Origin: an uncultured Bacilli bacterium
GTDB taxonomy: Bacteria > Bacillota_I > Bacilli_A > RF39 > UBA660
Direction of reading: 5' to 3'
NCBI GenBank assembly: GCA_934167485.1
Contig: CAKPKL010000002.1
Coordinates: 62,001-126,000 of the forward strand
Length of the DNA stretch: 64,000 nucleotides
Below, piece after piece: positions 1 to 8,270 of the stretch (positions are counted from its first letter, which is position 1; each line of letters begins with the position of its first letter). Both the position numbers and the translations under genes were made by a program. The notes under the pieces were generated by a model, which had not been told where the DNA came from, made no database searches, and worked only from the letters and a program-made list of their open reading frames with translations.

Positions 1-304
1 CATTAATACCTTGATTTAACATTTCCTCTATTTTACCAATATTATACTTTCTATCCGCTGCATAATAAAGAGATGAAACTTTTGGATCTACATTAATCGC
101 ACCTTCATTAAACCAACCTTTACAGATATAAGATTTTCCTAGATAAGGTCCTCCTACTATTTTACCTGTTGGACTATCATAATTTGGAAAACTAAATCTT
201 ACACACTTCTTATTTATTTTTTCTAATTTTTCAACCAACAATTTTGTTTGTGTTTCTTTACCACTACAATCAGTTCCTTCTATTACTATTAATTTACCCT
301 TCAT
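1..304 (-). CDS. tmk: Thymidylate kinase, N-terminal part (cut by window edge)
   Basis: dTMP kinase phosphorylates dTMP to dTDP with ATP in the cytoplasm. The first 101 codons are present and the gene runs off the left edge of the window. The N-terminus reads MKGKLIVIEGTDCSGKETQT, a P-loop of the thymidylate kinase type (GTDCSGKET, residues about 10-18), followed by a YYAADR stretch typical of the family's substrate region. The ATG is preceded by GGTGAT, the ribosome site used by many genes here. It lies downstream of the sensor kinase gene on the same strand, separated by a terminator and a weak TATAAT at 320-325. Call is firm for family; the C-terminal half cannot be judged. Confidence 0.88.
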   Translation of the reverse strand, partial: MKGKLIVIEGTDCSGKETQTKLLVEKLEKINKKCVRFSFPNYDSPTGKIVGGPYLGKSYICKGWFNEGAINVDPKVSSLYYAADRKYNIGKIEEMLNQGIN

Positions 305-339
305 AACATCACCATATTAATTATACTATTTTTGATAAA

Positions 340-369
340 AAATAAAAAGATTATTAATCAAAATAATCT
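340..369 (-). terminator. Rho-independent terminator after the sensor kinase gene
   Basis: Inverted repeat AGATTATT (348-355) / AATAATCT (362-369) with a T-rich tract on the minus strand at 340-347, just beyond the stop codon at 381. Confidence 0.7.
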
Positions 370-380
370 CTTATTTACAT

Positions 381-1604
381 TTATTCATAAAGTGGTAATG
401 TTATTGTTACTTTAGTTCCTACATTGTATTCTGATTCATAATTGATACTTCCGTTATGTGCTTCTATTATTTCATATATAAGAGCTACTCCAAGACCAGA
501 TCCTCTTTTTTTAGTTGTAAAAAACGGATCTTTTATTTTATCTAATACTTCTTCAGTCATTCCACAACCATTATCACATATAACTAAATTATATTTATTA
601 TTACTTATTTTACTTGTAAATGTTATAAGTCCATTATCACTTATAGATTCAATACTATTTTTAATAAGATTTATTAATACTTGACTTAATCTATTATAAT
701 CACCATTAATAAATACTTCATCTTCACTAGTATCCATGTTTACATCTATATTTTTTTCTTTTAACAAAGGTTTTACTTTATCTAATGTATCTTCTAAAAG
801 CATATTTATATCCATTATATCTTTATTAAGATTACTTTTATTTATAAGTAAAAAATCTTCTAATATTGAAAGTAATCTTTCTATTTCTGATTTTATTATA
901 GGTATATATCTTTCTACTTGCCTTTGGTCTCTTACATTAATCATATCCAAATAACCTTTACAAACAGCTATTGGATTCTTTATTTCATGTGTTATTTTAA
1001 ATAGCGATAATCTTATTTGTTTTTCTTGTTGTAATTCTTTAAATGTTGTATGTGTACTCATAATACTTCTACCTATTTCATACATTAAATATAATATATT
1101 TAAAATAAAAAAGTAAGCTGATATTGAAAGTATTATTTCATTCATTTGATATAAATATGAATTAAATATATTTAACCATAATAAATATACTAAACTACTC
1201 AGTAGTATAAATGCTTCTAAAAAAACTATATTATTTAACTTATTATACTTTTTAACTAAATATAATAATCCTAATATTATGTAAAGTATTATTAAAAAAT
1301 AAATATAATTTACATAATTTCTATGAATTATAAGTATACATAATCCAAGTGCATTAGCAAGTATCCACTTATCTTCTATATATGCGATTAAAACTACTGT
1401 ATTAAGCACAAGTATTGGTACAACTTTAGGTTCATTTATACCATATTTTAAAACTAGAAAAAAAGATGAAATTAGCATAAGTGAACTATATATTTTTTTA
1501 TTTCTTGGTTTTATATTTTTATTTGTAGATAAATAAATTAAATAAACAAGTATTGGAAATACTAATAATATAACATCTAACAACACTATTTGAAATAAAT
1601 TCAT
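381..1604 (-). CDS. Membrane sensor histidine kinase (sporulation-kinase-like)
   Basis: Two-component sensor kinase. The first about 180 residues form roughly six hydrophobic segments. After a short linker comes an H-box (KITHEIKNPIAVCKGYLDM, phospho-accepting His near residue 206), then an N-box (INLIKNSIESI), G1 (DNGCGM), F-box (DPFFTTKKRGSG) and G2 (GSGLGVAL) of the HATPase domain. The H-box and domain order resemble B. subtilis KinB-type kinases, so a role in the sporulation phosphorelay is possible given the sporulation genes in the window, but this is inference. I start at the ATG at 1604, which has GGGTGAT just upstream, rather than the TTG four codons earlier. No response regulator lies next to it. 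Confidence 0.85.
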   Translation of the reverse strand: MNLFQIVLLDVILLVFPILVYLIYLSTNKNIKPRNKKIYSSLMLISSFFLVLKYGINEPKVVPILVLNTVVLIAYIEDKWILANALGLCILIIHRNYVNYIYFLIILYIILGLLYLVKKYNKLNNIVFLEAFILLSSLVYLLWLNIFNSYLYQMNEIILSISAYFFILNILYLMYEIGRSIMSTHTTFKELQQEKQIRLSLFKITHEIKNPIAVCKGYLDMINVRDQRQVERYIPIIKSEIERLLSILEDFLLINKSNLNKDIMDINMLLEDTLDKVKPLLKEKNIDVNMDTSEDEVFINGDYNRLSQVLINLIKNSIESISDNGLITFTSKISNNKYNLVICDNGCGMTEEVLDKIKDPFFTTKKRGSGLGVALIYEIIEAHNGSINYESEYNVGTKVTITLPLYE

Positions 1605-1634
1605 TATATCACCCAATATAAGTATATTAAATTA

Positions 1635-1654
1635 TTTTGTCGAATTTTGTCGAA
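1635..1654. repeat. Perfect tandem 10-bp repeat upstream of the sensor kinase
   Basis: TTTTGTCGAA occurs twice back to back (1635-1644, 1645-1654), one helical turn apart, in the short gap before the sensor kinase gene. It could be a regulator-binding site; no regulator is identified. Confidence 0.5.
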
Positions 1655-1658
1655 ATAT

Positions 1659-1683
1659 GAAAAAAAGTGACGAAATATCACTT
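1659..1683 (-). terminator. Terminator overlapping the end of the EIIB-like gene
   Basis: On the minus strand AAGTGA, a 7-base loop and TCACTT are followed by a T run. The stem includes the stop codon of the gene ending at 1678. Confidence 0.6.
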
Positions 1684-1989
1684 CAAATCATTAATATACT
1701 TTTTTATTTGTTTAGCATCACTACCTAAAATAATTTTTAATTGATTATCAATTTCTACTATTCCTTGAGCTCCCATTCTTTGTATACCCTCTTTATTTGC
1801 TTTAGATATATCTTTAAGTGTTACTACAAATCTAGATTTATTAAATTCATAATCAATAACATTATCTTTACCACCCAAAAGCATTATTAGTTTATTTGCC
1901 TCTAATTTGAAATCTTTCTTCTTAGAACGTGCAATTGCAATTGCGATTACTAAACATACTAATATTACTATTATATATTCTATTCTCAT
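1678..1989 (-). CDS. Membrane-anchored EIIB-like protein lacking the active-site Cys
   Basis: A 103-residue protein: one N-terminal membrane segment (residues about 4-20), a KKK stop-transfer motif, then a domain that looks like the glucose-family PTS EIIB fold (LLGGKDNVIDYEFNKSRF ... QRMGAQGIVEI ... IILGSDAKQIKKYI). In true EIIB domains the strand reads C-x-T-R-L-R with a phosphorylated Cys; here the matching position is Asn (FNKSRFVV), so phosphotransfer by the usual route is not possible. No EIIC or EIIA domain is attached or nearby. A regulatory or structural role is likely, but the function is unknown. GGTGAT precedes the ATG. Confidence 0.65.
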   Translation of the reverse strand: MRIEYIIVILVCLVIAIAIARSKKKDFKLEANKLIMLLGGKDNVIDYEFNKSRFVVTLKDISKANKEGIQRMGAQGIVEIDNQLKIILGSDAKQIKKYINDLK

Positions 1990-2047
1990 TAAATCACCAA
2001 TATAATTATACTATAAAATTTTAAAAAAATAAATATTTAAGTTTTTA

Positions 2048-2076
2048 TTGTATAAAAATCATAAATAGTGTAAGAT
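2048..2076 (+). promoter_or_regulatory. SigA-type promoter of rodA
   Basis: TTGTAT (2048-2053), 17-base spacer, TAAGAT (2071-2076), 16 bases before the rodA ATG. Confidence 0.5.
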
Positions 2077-2092
2077 AATAAATGGTGATGTT

Positions 2093-3220
2093 ATGAAAAA
2101 CATATCAAGATTTAGAGTTGATATTGGTATATTTTTATGTATAGTTTTGTTTGCTTTGATAAGTATTATAACCATTGGAAGTGCGCAAAACTTACTTAGT
2201 GATGATACTAATTTAATGTTAAAACAAATACTTTGGTACTCTATTGGTTTTATAATTATTTATTTAGTTATGATTATAGGCAACAATTTTTTATATAAGA
2301 ATGCTTGGATATTATATATAATAGGAGTTATCTCGTTAATATTAGTATTATTTTTTGGAGCTGATATCAATAATGCTCGTTGTTGGTTTAAAATTAAAGG
2401 TATTGGTAATATTCAACCTAGTGAATTTATGAAAATTATATTAATTATCATTAATGGTAAAATGATTAATAATTTTAAAGAAAATTACCCAGATCCTACT
2501 ATAGAAGAAGAATTTAAATTTTTACTTAAAGTATGTATTGTCGTAGGTATACCTGCTATTCTTACATTCTTGCAACCTGATACTGGTGTTGTACTTATTT
2601 ATTTATTAATCACTTTAGTAATGCTTTTTGTATCAGGTATTAGATATAGATGGTTTGCTATATTATTTGGTATGTTTGGTATTATAATTGGTATCATACT
2701 TATTACATACTTTGTTAATACTGATTTATTTATTAAAATATTTGGTACGTCTTTCTTTCTTAGAGTAGATAGATTATTAGATTGGTCAAGTGGTAGTGGA
2801 TATCAACTTGAAAATGGTATTACTTCTATTGGTAGTGGTGGTATGCTAGGTTATGGAATTAATAATACTCCGATATATTTTCCAGAACCTCAAACAGATT
2901 TTATTTTTGCTGTATTTGCTAATAACTTTGGATTTATTGGTTCTATATGTCTTTTAGGACTTATTACTTTTTTTGATTTAAAACTAATTAAATTAGCAGT
3001 TGAAAATCCAAATAATATAAATAAATACGTTATAAGTGGTATTATTGGTATGCTTATATACCAGCAATTACAAAATATTGGTATGACTTTAGGTCTTATG
3101 CCTATTACAGGTATTACACTGCCATTTATAAGTTATGGTGGATCTAGTCTTTTAAGTTATATGATTATGGCAGGAATAATATTTAATATATCAAATGAGA
3201 ATATAAGATATAGAAATTAA
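2093..3220 (+). CDS. rodA: SEDS-family peptidoglycan glycosyltransferase, RodA/FtsW type
   Basis: SEDS proteins polymerise lipid II into glycan strands in the membrane. The 375 residues hold about ten membrane segments. The family motifs are present: the PxPxTDFIFA-type stretch (PEPQTDFIFAVFANNFGFIG, containing the catalytic Asp) and near the end GLMPITGITLPFISYGGSS. The QNIGMTLGLMPITGITLPF version fits RodA better than FtsW. SpoVE is a possible alternative in a spore former, since the three are hard to separate without a tree. It starts at an ATG with GGTGAT upstream, has its own promoter, is divergent from the EIIB-like gene, and ends in a strong terminator. Confidence 0.85.
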   Translation: MKNISRFRVDIGIFLCIVLFALISIITIGSAQNLLSDDTNLMLKQILWYSIGFIIIYLVMIIGNNFLYKNAWILYIIGVISLILVLFFGADINNARCWFKIKGIGNIQPSEFMKIILIIINGKMINNFKENYPDPTIEEEFKFLLKVCIVVGIPAILTFLQPDTGVVLIYLLITLVMLFVSGIRYRWFAILFGMFGIIIGIILITYFVNTDLFIKIFGTSFFLRVDRLLDWSSGSGYQLENGITSIGSGGMLGYGINNTPIYFPEPQTDFIFAVFANNFGFIGSICLLGLITFFDLKLIKLAVENPNNINKYVISGIIGMLIYQQLQNIGMTLGLMPITGITLPFISYGGSSLLSYMIMAGIIFNISNENIRYRN

Positions 3221-3250
3221 AAATAGTGTTAGCATAAACACTATTTTTAT
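3221..3250. terminator. Bidirectional terminator between rodA and prepilin 1
   Basis: AAATAGTGTT (3221-3230), 6-base loop, AACACTATTT, flanked by A- and T-rich tracts on both sides. It can serve rodA on the plus strand and prepilin 1 on the minus strand. Confidence 0.75.
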
Positions 3251-3299
3251 ATGTTATCTTTTAATTTAATTGTAGTTACTCTCGTTTGAAGCTCATTTA

Positions 3300-3329
3300 C
3301 CGAATGTTTTTAATCGATACTAAATTCGG
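3300..3329. repeat. Inverted repeat at the 3' end of prepilin 1
   Basis: CCGAAT (3300-3305) and ATTCGG (3324-3329) are inverted and span the stop codon (3320-3322) of prepilin 1; the stem can extend by three A-T pairs past a bulge. A small hairpin just after a variable region is a known feature of diversity-generating retroelements. Here it is suggestive only. Confidence 0.45.
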
Positions 3330-3440
3330 AAAGCCACAGCCACGCCAACAGTATAATTAGCAGGTCCGTTTCCCAAACTACCACTGTCGCCAACACCATC
3401 AAAAGCATAAGTACAATCAGAAGTAGCAGAGCGAAACCAC
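3320..3440 (-). other. C-terminal coding segment with foreign composition (candidate DGR variable region)
   Basis: The last about 40 codons of prepilin 1 have about 46 % GC (55 of 120 bases at 3321-3440 by my count) against about 30 % just upstream. They use CGC, CGA, GGC, GAC, TTG, GTG and TTC, codons that are rare elsewhere in the window, where AGA, GGT and TTA dominate. The segment encodes the end of a WWxRS...GVAVAFRI domain and is followed by an inverted repeat. No template repeat or reverse transcriptase is in this window. Confidence 0.5.
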
Positions 3441-4453
3441 CAAATTGTTGAACTTCCATTATAGTTCTTAATTGCTCCTGAATTACTATCTGTCGTTACT
3501 CCATTTGTCTTATAATAATCTAATTGTCTTGTCTCTGCTTCTGCTGTATCAGATGTTATTGTATTAGTTGTTCCTTCTTTTCCATATACTTCTTTTGTCG
3601 ATAATAAGTATATTTTATCTTCTGATGTGAAATTTGTCTCTCCACTTGTTGATCCATGGCCTGACACTACTTTTGTATTTATTATATTTTCCTTTAATCC
3701 TTCTGGTAATGCATTATATATATCATTATTTACATATGTTCTCATTTCACTTGCTGGCCATCCACCTACATTAGTATCACTTGAATTCATTGTACGTTCT
3801 GTTATTATATCTACAAATTCTATTACAAATCCACATGCTGTTTGTGAAAAGCCTTCCGTATTACATTCTTCTGGTGTGGAATTGTTTGCTACTCTTATTG
3901 TATATAATCCATTACTATTTTCTTCTGTATTTGTAAATCCTGTAAGTGCTATTTCTTTTGTATCTCCTACTTTATATGCGCTTGTATTTCCTGCTTTTAC
4001 ATTTGCTACTATTGTTTCCCAAGAATCTTCACTAAATGATTTTGGGGTTGGTATTGTTGTATACACTAATTTACCCTGTGCATTTTTTACTATTGTTTTT
4101 CCTTCTTCATATTTTAATGTTACATCTTTTATATCACCATTTGAAAATGTTATATTTCCACTTTCTGGCATTTCTCCTTCTACATCTACTTTTAACTCTT
4201 CAGTGCTTCCATCACAATATAATTTTTTATTCTCTATTTTACATGTATTAGGATTATATGTTGCATCTTTCATTTTTTCTTTTGCAACCGTTTGTTCTAC
4301 TGCACTTATATAAAATTCCGCACTTCTAAGTAAACTTGACTCCTTTGTATCTTTTATTATATCCAATACTATTGGAGTAGCTATAAGTGCGATTATAGCT
4401 AGTATTACTATGACTGCTAATAACTCTATTAAAGTAAAACCTTTTCTTTTCAT
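3320..4453 (-). CDS. Prepilin-like surface protein 1 with C-terminal DUF6273-like domain
   Basis: The leader MKRKG and the segment FTLIELLAVIVILAIIALIA are a textbook type IV prepilin N-terminus (cleavage after Gly, Glu at +5). The next about 100 residues form a small pilin-like region. Residues about 135-377 look like DUF6273: conserved W/R/N positions (WPASEMRTYVNNDIYNALP), then STIWWFRSATSD and GVAVAFRI at the end. The mature protein would sit in the membrane or in a pseudopilus with the domain outside, perhaps as an adhesin (inference). The last 40 codons have unusual base and codon use (see separate entry). The gene sits alone between rodA and ileS, with no pilus assembly gene near. Confidence 0.8.
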   Translation of the reverse strand: MKRKGFTLIELLAVIVILAIIALIATPIVLDIIKDTKESSLLRSAEFYISAVEQTVAKEKMKDATYNPNTCKIENKKLYCDGSTEELKVDVEGEMPESGNITFSNGDIKDVTLKYEEGKTIVKNAQGKLVYTTIPTPKSFSEDSWETIVANVKAGNTSAYKVGDTKEIALTGFTNTEENSNGLYTIRVANNSTPEECNTEGFSQTACGFVIEFVDIITERTMNSSDTNVGGWPASEMRTYVNNDIYNALPEGLKENIINTKVVSGHGSTSGETNFTSEDKIYLLSTKEVYGKEGTTNTITSDTAEAETRQLDYYKTNGVTTDSNSGAIKNYNGSSTIWWFRSATSDCTYAFDGVGDSGSLGNGPANYTVGVAVAFRI

Positions 4454-4482
4454 TTTATTCCTATTACTCCTATTCTATGTAA

Positions 4483-4511
4483 ATTATACTAAAAAAGATT
4501 GATTAAATCAA
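4483..4511 (-). promoter_or_regulatory. Promoter of prepilin 1, with -35 inside the ileS terminator
   Basis: Minus-strand TTGATT (4506-4511), 17-base spacer, TATAAT (4483-4488). The -35 is part of the hairpin that ends the ileS transcript. The same arrangement and hexamers occur in front of prepilins 3 and 4. Confidence 0.65.
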
Positions 4512-4514
4512 TCT
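4490..4514 (-). terminator. Terminator of ileS
   Basis: Minus-strand stem AGATTGATT / AATCAATCT followed by six T. It lies directly after the ileS stop codon. Confidence 0.75.
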
Positions 4515-4517
4515 CTT

Positions 4518-7500
4518 TTAAACTCTTTCTACATCTATATAAGTCATATGACCATTTAAATCAACTTCTTCAGTTAGATTAAATTTAACTACTATGTCTA
4601 CTGATAAAGTTTCATTTTTTATAAATTCTTCAAACTTAGATACAGCTTCTGTTACCTCATCGTCACCATTATAATAAAGTGTTATACGATCAGCTATATC
4701 AAAATCTTTAGCTTTTCTCATATTTTGTACTTTAGATACAAGTTCACGAGCTATACCTTCCATAATTAAATCGTTAGTAAGTTCAGTATTAATTATAATG
4801 AAATTATTAGAGTCTGTAGCTACATCGAATCCTTCTTTTGAATTTGTTCTTATATCTACCATAGAATGTGTTATATCACATTCTTTATCTCCTATTGTCA
4901 TTTTAATTATTTCATTATTTTGAAGTTTACTTATATCATCTATAGATAAATTTAATAATTTTTCTTGGAATTCTTTTATAAGAGGTCCAAATGTTCTTCC
5001 AACTTCTTTAAAGTTTGGTTTAACAGTAAAATTCATATAGTTTTCTACATCACTAATAAATTTAACTTCTTTAACATTTAATTCTTCCTTTATCAAATCA
5101 ACTAAATCACTTATTAATGATTTATTTTTAGTATCCAATAATGCTTCTGTTAAAGGTTGTCTTACTTTAATTTTTACTTCTTCTCTTATATTTCTTCCAA
5201 GACTTATTAAATCTCTTACTAAATCCATTCTAGATTCTATCTTTTCATTTATTAATGTCTCATCGCATTTTGGATAATCAGCTAAATGCACTGACTTATT
5301 ACCTGTTAATTTAGTATATATTTCTTCTGATGTAAATGGTGAGAATGGTGCGATAAGTTTACAAACACCTACAAGTACATCATATGTTACTTTATATACT
5401 GCAAGCTTTGATGTATCATTAATTGAAGCCCAAAATCTTCTTCTATTTCTTCTAATATACCAATTAGATAAATCTTCTGCTACAAAGTTTTGTATTTCTC
5501 TAACACTTGTAGTTAAATCATAATTATCCATACTATTAGTTACTTTTCTTACTAATTTATTATATTTAGATAATAACCATTTATCTATTTCTTCCATATC
5601 TTCATATTTTATATCATATTCTTTTGGATCTATATTATCTATATTAGCATACATACTAAAGAATGCATATGTATTTTTTAAAGTATTAAAGAATTTTGAT
5701 TGTACTTCTTTTATGCCATCTTCATCAAATCTAAGTGGTGTCCATACTGGTGATGTATATAACATATACCATCTAATAGGATCAGCACCATATTTATTTA
5801 TTACTGTAAAAGGTTCTACTGCATTACCTTTACTTTTATGCATTTTATGACCAAATTTATCAGTAATTAAATCATTTACAAGTACGTTTTTATAAGGACT
5901 TTTACCTGTTACAAAAGTTGATATAACAAGTAATGAATAAAACCAACCTCTTGTTTGATCTATTCCTTCACTTATAAAATCAGCTGGAAATTGAGATTCA
6001 AACAATTCTTTGTTTTCAAATGGATAATGATATTGTGCGAATGGCATAGAACCAGAATCGAACCAACAATCCATAACTTCAGTTATTCTTGTCATAGCCT
6101 TACCACATTTACTACATTTAATATGTACATCATCTACATAAGGTCTATGAAGTTCTATAGTCTCATCAATATCTTCAATAGATTTTTCTACTAATTCTTT
6201 ACGTGAACCTATCATTTCTTTATGACCACATTCACATTCCCATAAAGGAATTGGTGTACCCCAATATCTATTACGTGATATTGCCCAATCATTTAAATTG
6301 TCTAACCAATTACCAAATCTTTTTTCTCCTACATAATCTGGGTGCCAATTAACTGTCTTATTAGCTTCAATTATTTTATCTTTAAAGTCAGTTACTTTTA
6401 TATATAAACTTGGTTTAGAATAATAAACTAATGGTGTTTTACATCTCCAACAATGTGGATAATTATGAACCATTTTTTGTTTTTTAAATAATTTATCATG
6501 ACTTGATAAGTATTTAATTATTTCTATTTCTAACTCTGGATCTACTACAAGTCTTCCTTTCCAAGGCCCTTCTTTATAGCAACCATTTTCATCAACTGGA
6601 TTTAAAACAGGTAAATCATATTTAAGTCCAACCTCATAGTCATCTTGTCCAAATGCTGGTGCGATATGAACTATACCAGTACCATCTTCCATAGTTACAT
6701 AATCTGCACAAGTTACAAAAAATGCTTTTTTATTTACTTTTAAGAAATCTAAGTATTGTTCATATTCTAAATACTCTAATTCTTTTCCTTTATATTTTTC
6801 TACTACTTCGTAATCATCACCTAATACTTTGTTTGCTAATTTTTCTGCTACTATAAAATTATATCCTTTAGATAAACATTTTACATAAACTTCATTAGGA
6901 TTTACACAAGCAGCAACATTTGACATAAGTGTCCAAGGAGTAGTTGTCCATATTAGTAAATATGTATTATCTTGATTTTTTACTTTAAATGGTACTGTAA
7001 CTGTATTAACAGTTATTTCCTTATATCCTTGAGCAACCTCATGACTTGCAAGACCGGTACCACATCTAGGACAATATGGAAGTATTTTAAGTCCATTATA
7101 AATTAATCCTTCATCAAAAAATTTCTTTAATATCCACCATTCAGTTTCAATATAGTTATTATCATATGTAATGTATGGATGTTTTAAATCAATGAATTGT
7201 CCCATTTTGTTAGTAAAATCCTTAAAAGCCGCTTCATTTTTCCAAACACTTTCTCTACACTTTTCATTAAAAGCTTTTATTCCATATTTTTCAATATCAC
7301 CTTTACCATTAAAGCCTAATTCTTTTTCAACTTGAACTTCAACTGGTAATCCATGTGTATCCCATCCTACTTTTCTAAGTACTCTAAATCCTTGCATAGT
7401 TTTATATTTACAATATGTATCTTTTAATAATTTAGCAAGCATATGATGAATACCTGGCATTCCATTTGCAGTAGCTGGACCATCATAAAATACAAAGTTC

Positions 7501-7616
7501 TCACTATTTTTTCTATTTTCTATTGTTTGTTCTAATAAATCCTCTTTAATAAATTTTTCAGTTAAATCACTTTCTACATCACTATTTTTTCTTTTATCTA
7601 ATTCTTTAAATTTCAT
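4518..7616 (-). CDS. ileS: Isoleucyl-tRNA synthetase, type 2 (IleS2-like)
   Basis: Charges tRNA-Ile. At 1032 residues it has the class I signature: HIGH-type GIHH within ATANGMPGIHHMLAKLLKD near residue 55, and KMSKS-type KMHKSKGN near residue 592. The PATANGMPG-IHH form and the length are characteristic of the eukaryote-like IleRS2 group, which is known for reduced mupirocin sensitivity; resistance here is inferred, not shown. The CP1 editing region is between the two motifs and the anticodon-binding domain follows. Its ATG overlaps the stop of the upstream gene (ATGA), so both are translated from the T-box-controlled transcript starting near 8475. Confidence 0.95.
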   Translation of the reverse strand: MKFKELDKRKNSDVESDLTEKFIKEDLLEQTIENRKNSENFVFYDGPATANGMPGIHHMLAKLLKDTYCKYKTMQGFRVLRKVGWDTHGLPVEVQVEKELGFNGKGDIEKYGIKAFNEKCRESVWKNEAAFKDFTNKMGQFIDLKHPYITYDNNYIETEWWILKKFFDEGLIYNGLKILPYCPRCGTGLASHEVAQGYKEITVNTVTVPFKVKNQDNTYLLIWTTTPWTLMSNVAACVNPNEVYVKCLSKGYNFIVAEKLANKVLGDDYEVVEKYKGKELEYLEYEQYLDFLKVNKKAFFVTCADYVTMEDGTGIVHIAPAFGQDDYEVGLKYDLPVLNPVDENGCYKEGPWKGRLVVDPELEIEIIKYLSSHDKLFKKQKMVHNYPHCWRCKTPLVYYSKPSLYIKVTDFKDKIIEANKTVNWHPDYVGEKRFGNWLDNLNDWAISRNRYWGTPIPLWECECGHKEMIGSRKELVEKSIEDIDETIELHRPYVDDVHIKCSKCGKAMTRITEVMDCWFDSGSMPFAQYHYPFENKELFESQFPADFISEGIDQTRGWFYSLLVISTFVTGKSPYKNVLVNDLITDKFGHKMHKSKGNAVEPFTVINKYGADPIRWYMLYTSPVWTPLRFDEDGIKEVQSKFFNTLKNTYAFFSMYANIDNIDPKEYDIKYEDMEEIDKWLLSKYNKLVRKVTNSMDNYDLTTSVREIQNFVAEDLSNWYIRRNRRRFWASINDTSKLAVYKVTYDVLVGVCKLIAPFSPFTSEEIYTKLTGNKSVHLADYPKCDETLINEKIESRMDLVRDLISLGRNIREEVKIKVRQPLTEALLDTKNKSLISDLVDLIKEELNVKEVKFISDVENYMNFTVKPNFKEVGRTFGPLIKEFQEKLLNLSIDDISKLQNNEIIKMTIGDKECDITHSMVDIRTNSKEGFDVATDSNNFIIINTELTNDLIMEGIARELVSKVQNMRKAKDFDIADRITLYYNGDDEVTEAVSKFEEFIKNETLSVDIVVKFNLTEEVDLNGHMTYIDVERV

Positions 7617-8257
7617 TTTTTACCTCCTAATTTTTTTACTTTTTGATTGTTACACTCATTTAATGTTTCTATTAATAAATTTGAATCAACCATATGAGAT
7701 AAGAATCGTAAATCAAAACTTACCATTATATCATCTATATCTTTATCAATCACTATATCTGTTTTACATCCTACAAGATAATTTACATTAGGAGTTGTAA
7801 CAGCACTACAATGATCTATCATTTTTCTACCATCATACTGTATTTCATTTATATCCATTTTATAATTAAATGTATATTCTTTATTTGGACTAATTATAGA
7901 TAATATAATCATAGGATAATTATCATATGAATACTTAATTCTTTTATCATTATTTAATTTATTATTAATAGTATATTTACCAATACAATACATATTAGTT
8001 TTTAAACTATATTTAAAATTATTTATTTCTTCTCCAGTAATATGAGCTAAAGCACTAACGAAATCTTTTAATCTTACTTTAATCATATTATCATTTAAAT
8101 ATTTATTTAATTCCTTCTTTTTTTCATCTAAACAATCTTTTTGTGGCTTCATAAAATGTTTAAATTCTTTATATTGTCTTTCTATTTCTTTTCTTATGCA
8201 TTTTAATTCTTCTGCCTGTTTTTGATATCTTTTTATTTTATCCTCTACTTTTTCCAT
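7613..8257 (-). CDS. Unknown protein with N-terminal coiled coil, in the ileS T-box operon
   Basis: I do not recognise a family. The first about 75 residues are Lys/Glu-rich and predicted coiled coil (KVEDKIKRYQKQAEELK...). The remaining about 140 residues look like a soluble alpha/beta domain with a regular pattern of charged and hydrophobic residues. There is no signal peptide or membrane segment. It begins at an ATG with AGGAGGG upstream, directly after the T-box terminator, and ends in a 4-base ATGA overlap with ileS. It is therefore expected to be induced together with ileS when tRNA-Ile is uncharged. Its function is unknown. Confidence 0.75.
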   Translation of the reverse strand: MEKVEDKIKRYQKQAEELKCIRKEIERQYKEFKHFMKPQKDCLDEKKKELNKYLNDNMIKVRLKDFVSALAHITGEEINNFKYSLKTNMYCIGKYTINNKLNNDKRIKYSYDNYPMIILSIISPNKEYTFNYKMDINEIQYDGRKMIDHCSAVTTPNVNYLVGCKTDIVIDKDIDDIMVSFDLRFLSHMVDSNLLIETLNECNNQKVKKLGGKK

Positions 8258-8270
8258 AAACCCTCCTAAT

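Noticed and set aside
2093..3220. Naming the SEDS gene spoVE or ftsW.
   Set aside because: Its C-terminal motif fits RodA better, but without a tree the three cannot be fully separated.
3627..4313. A 228-codon plus-strand frame opposite prepilin 1.
   Set aside because: No ribosome site, composition mirrors the pilin gene on the other strand; it is a shadow.
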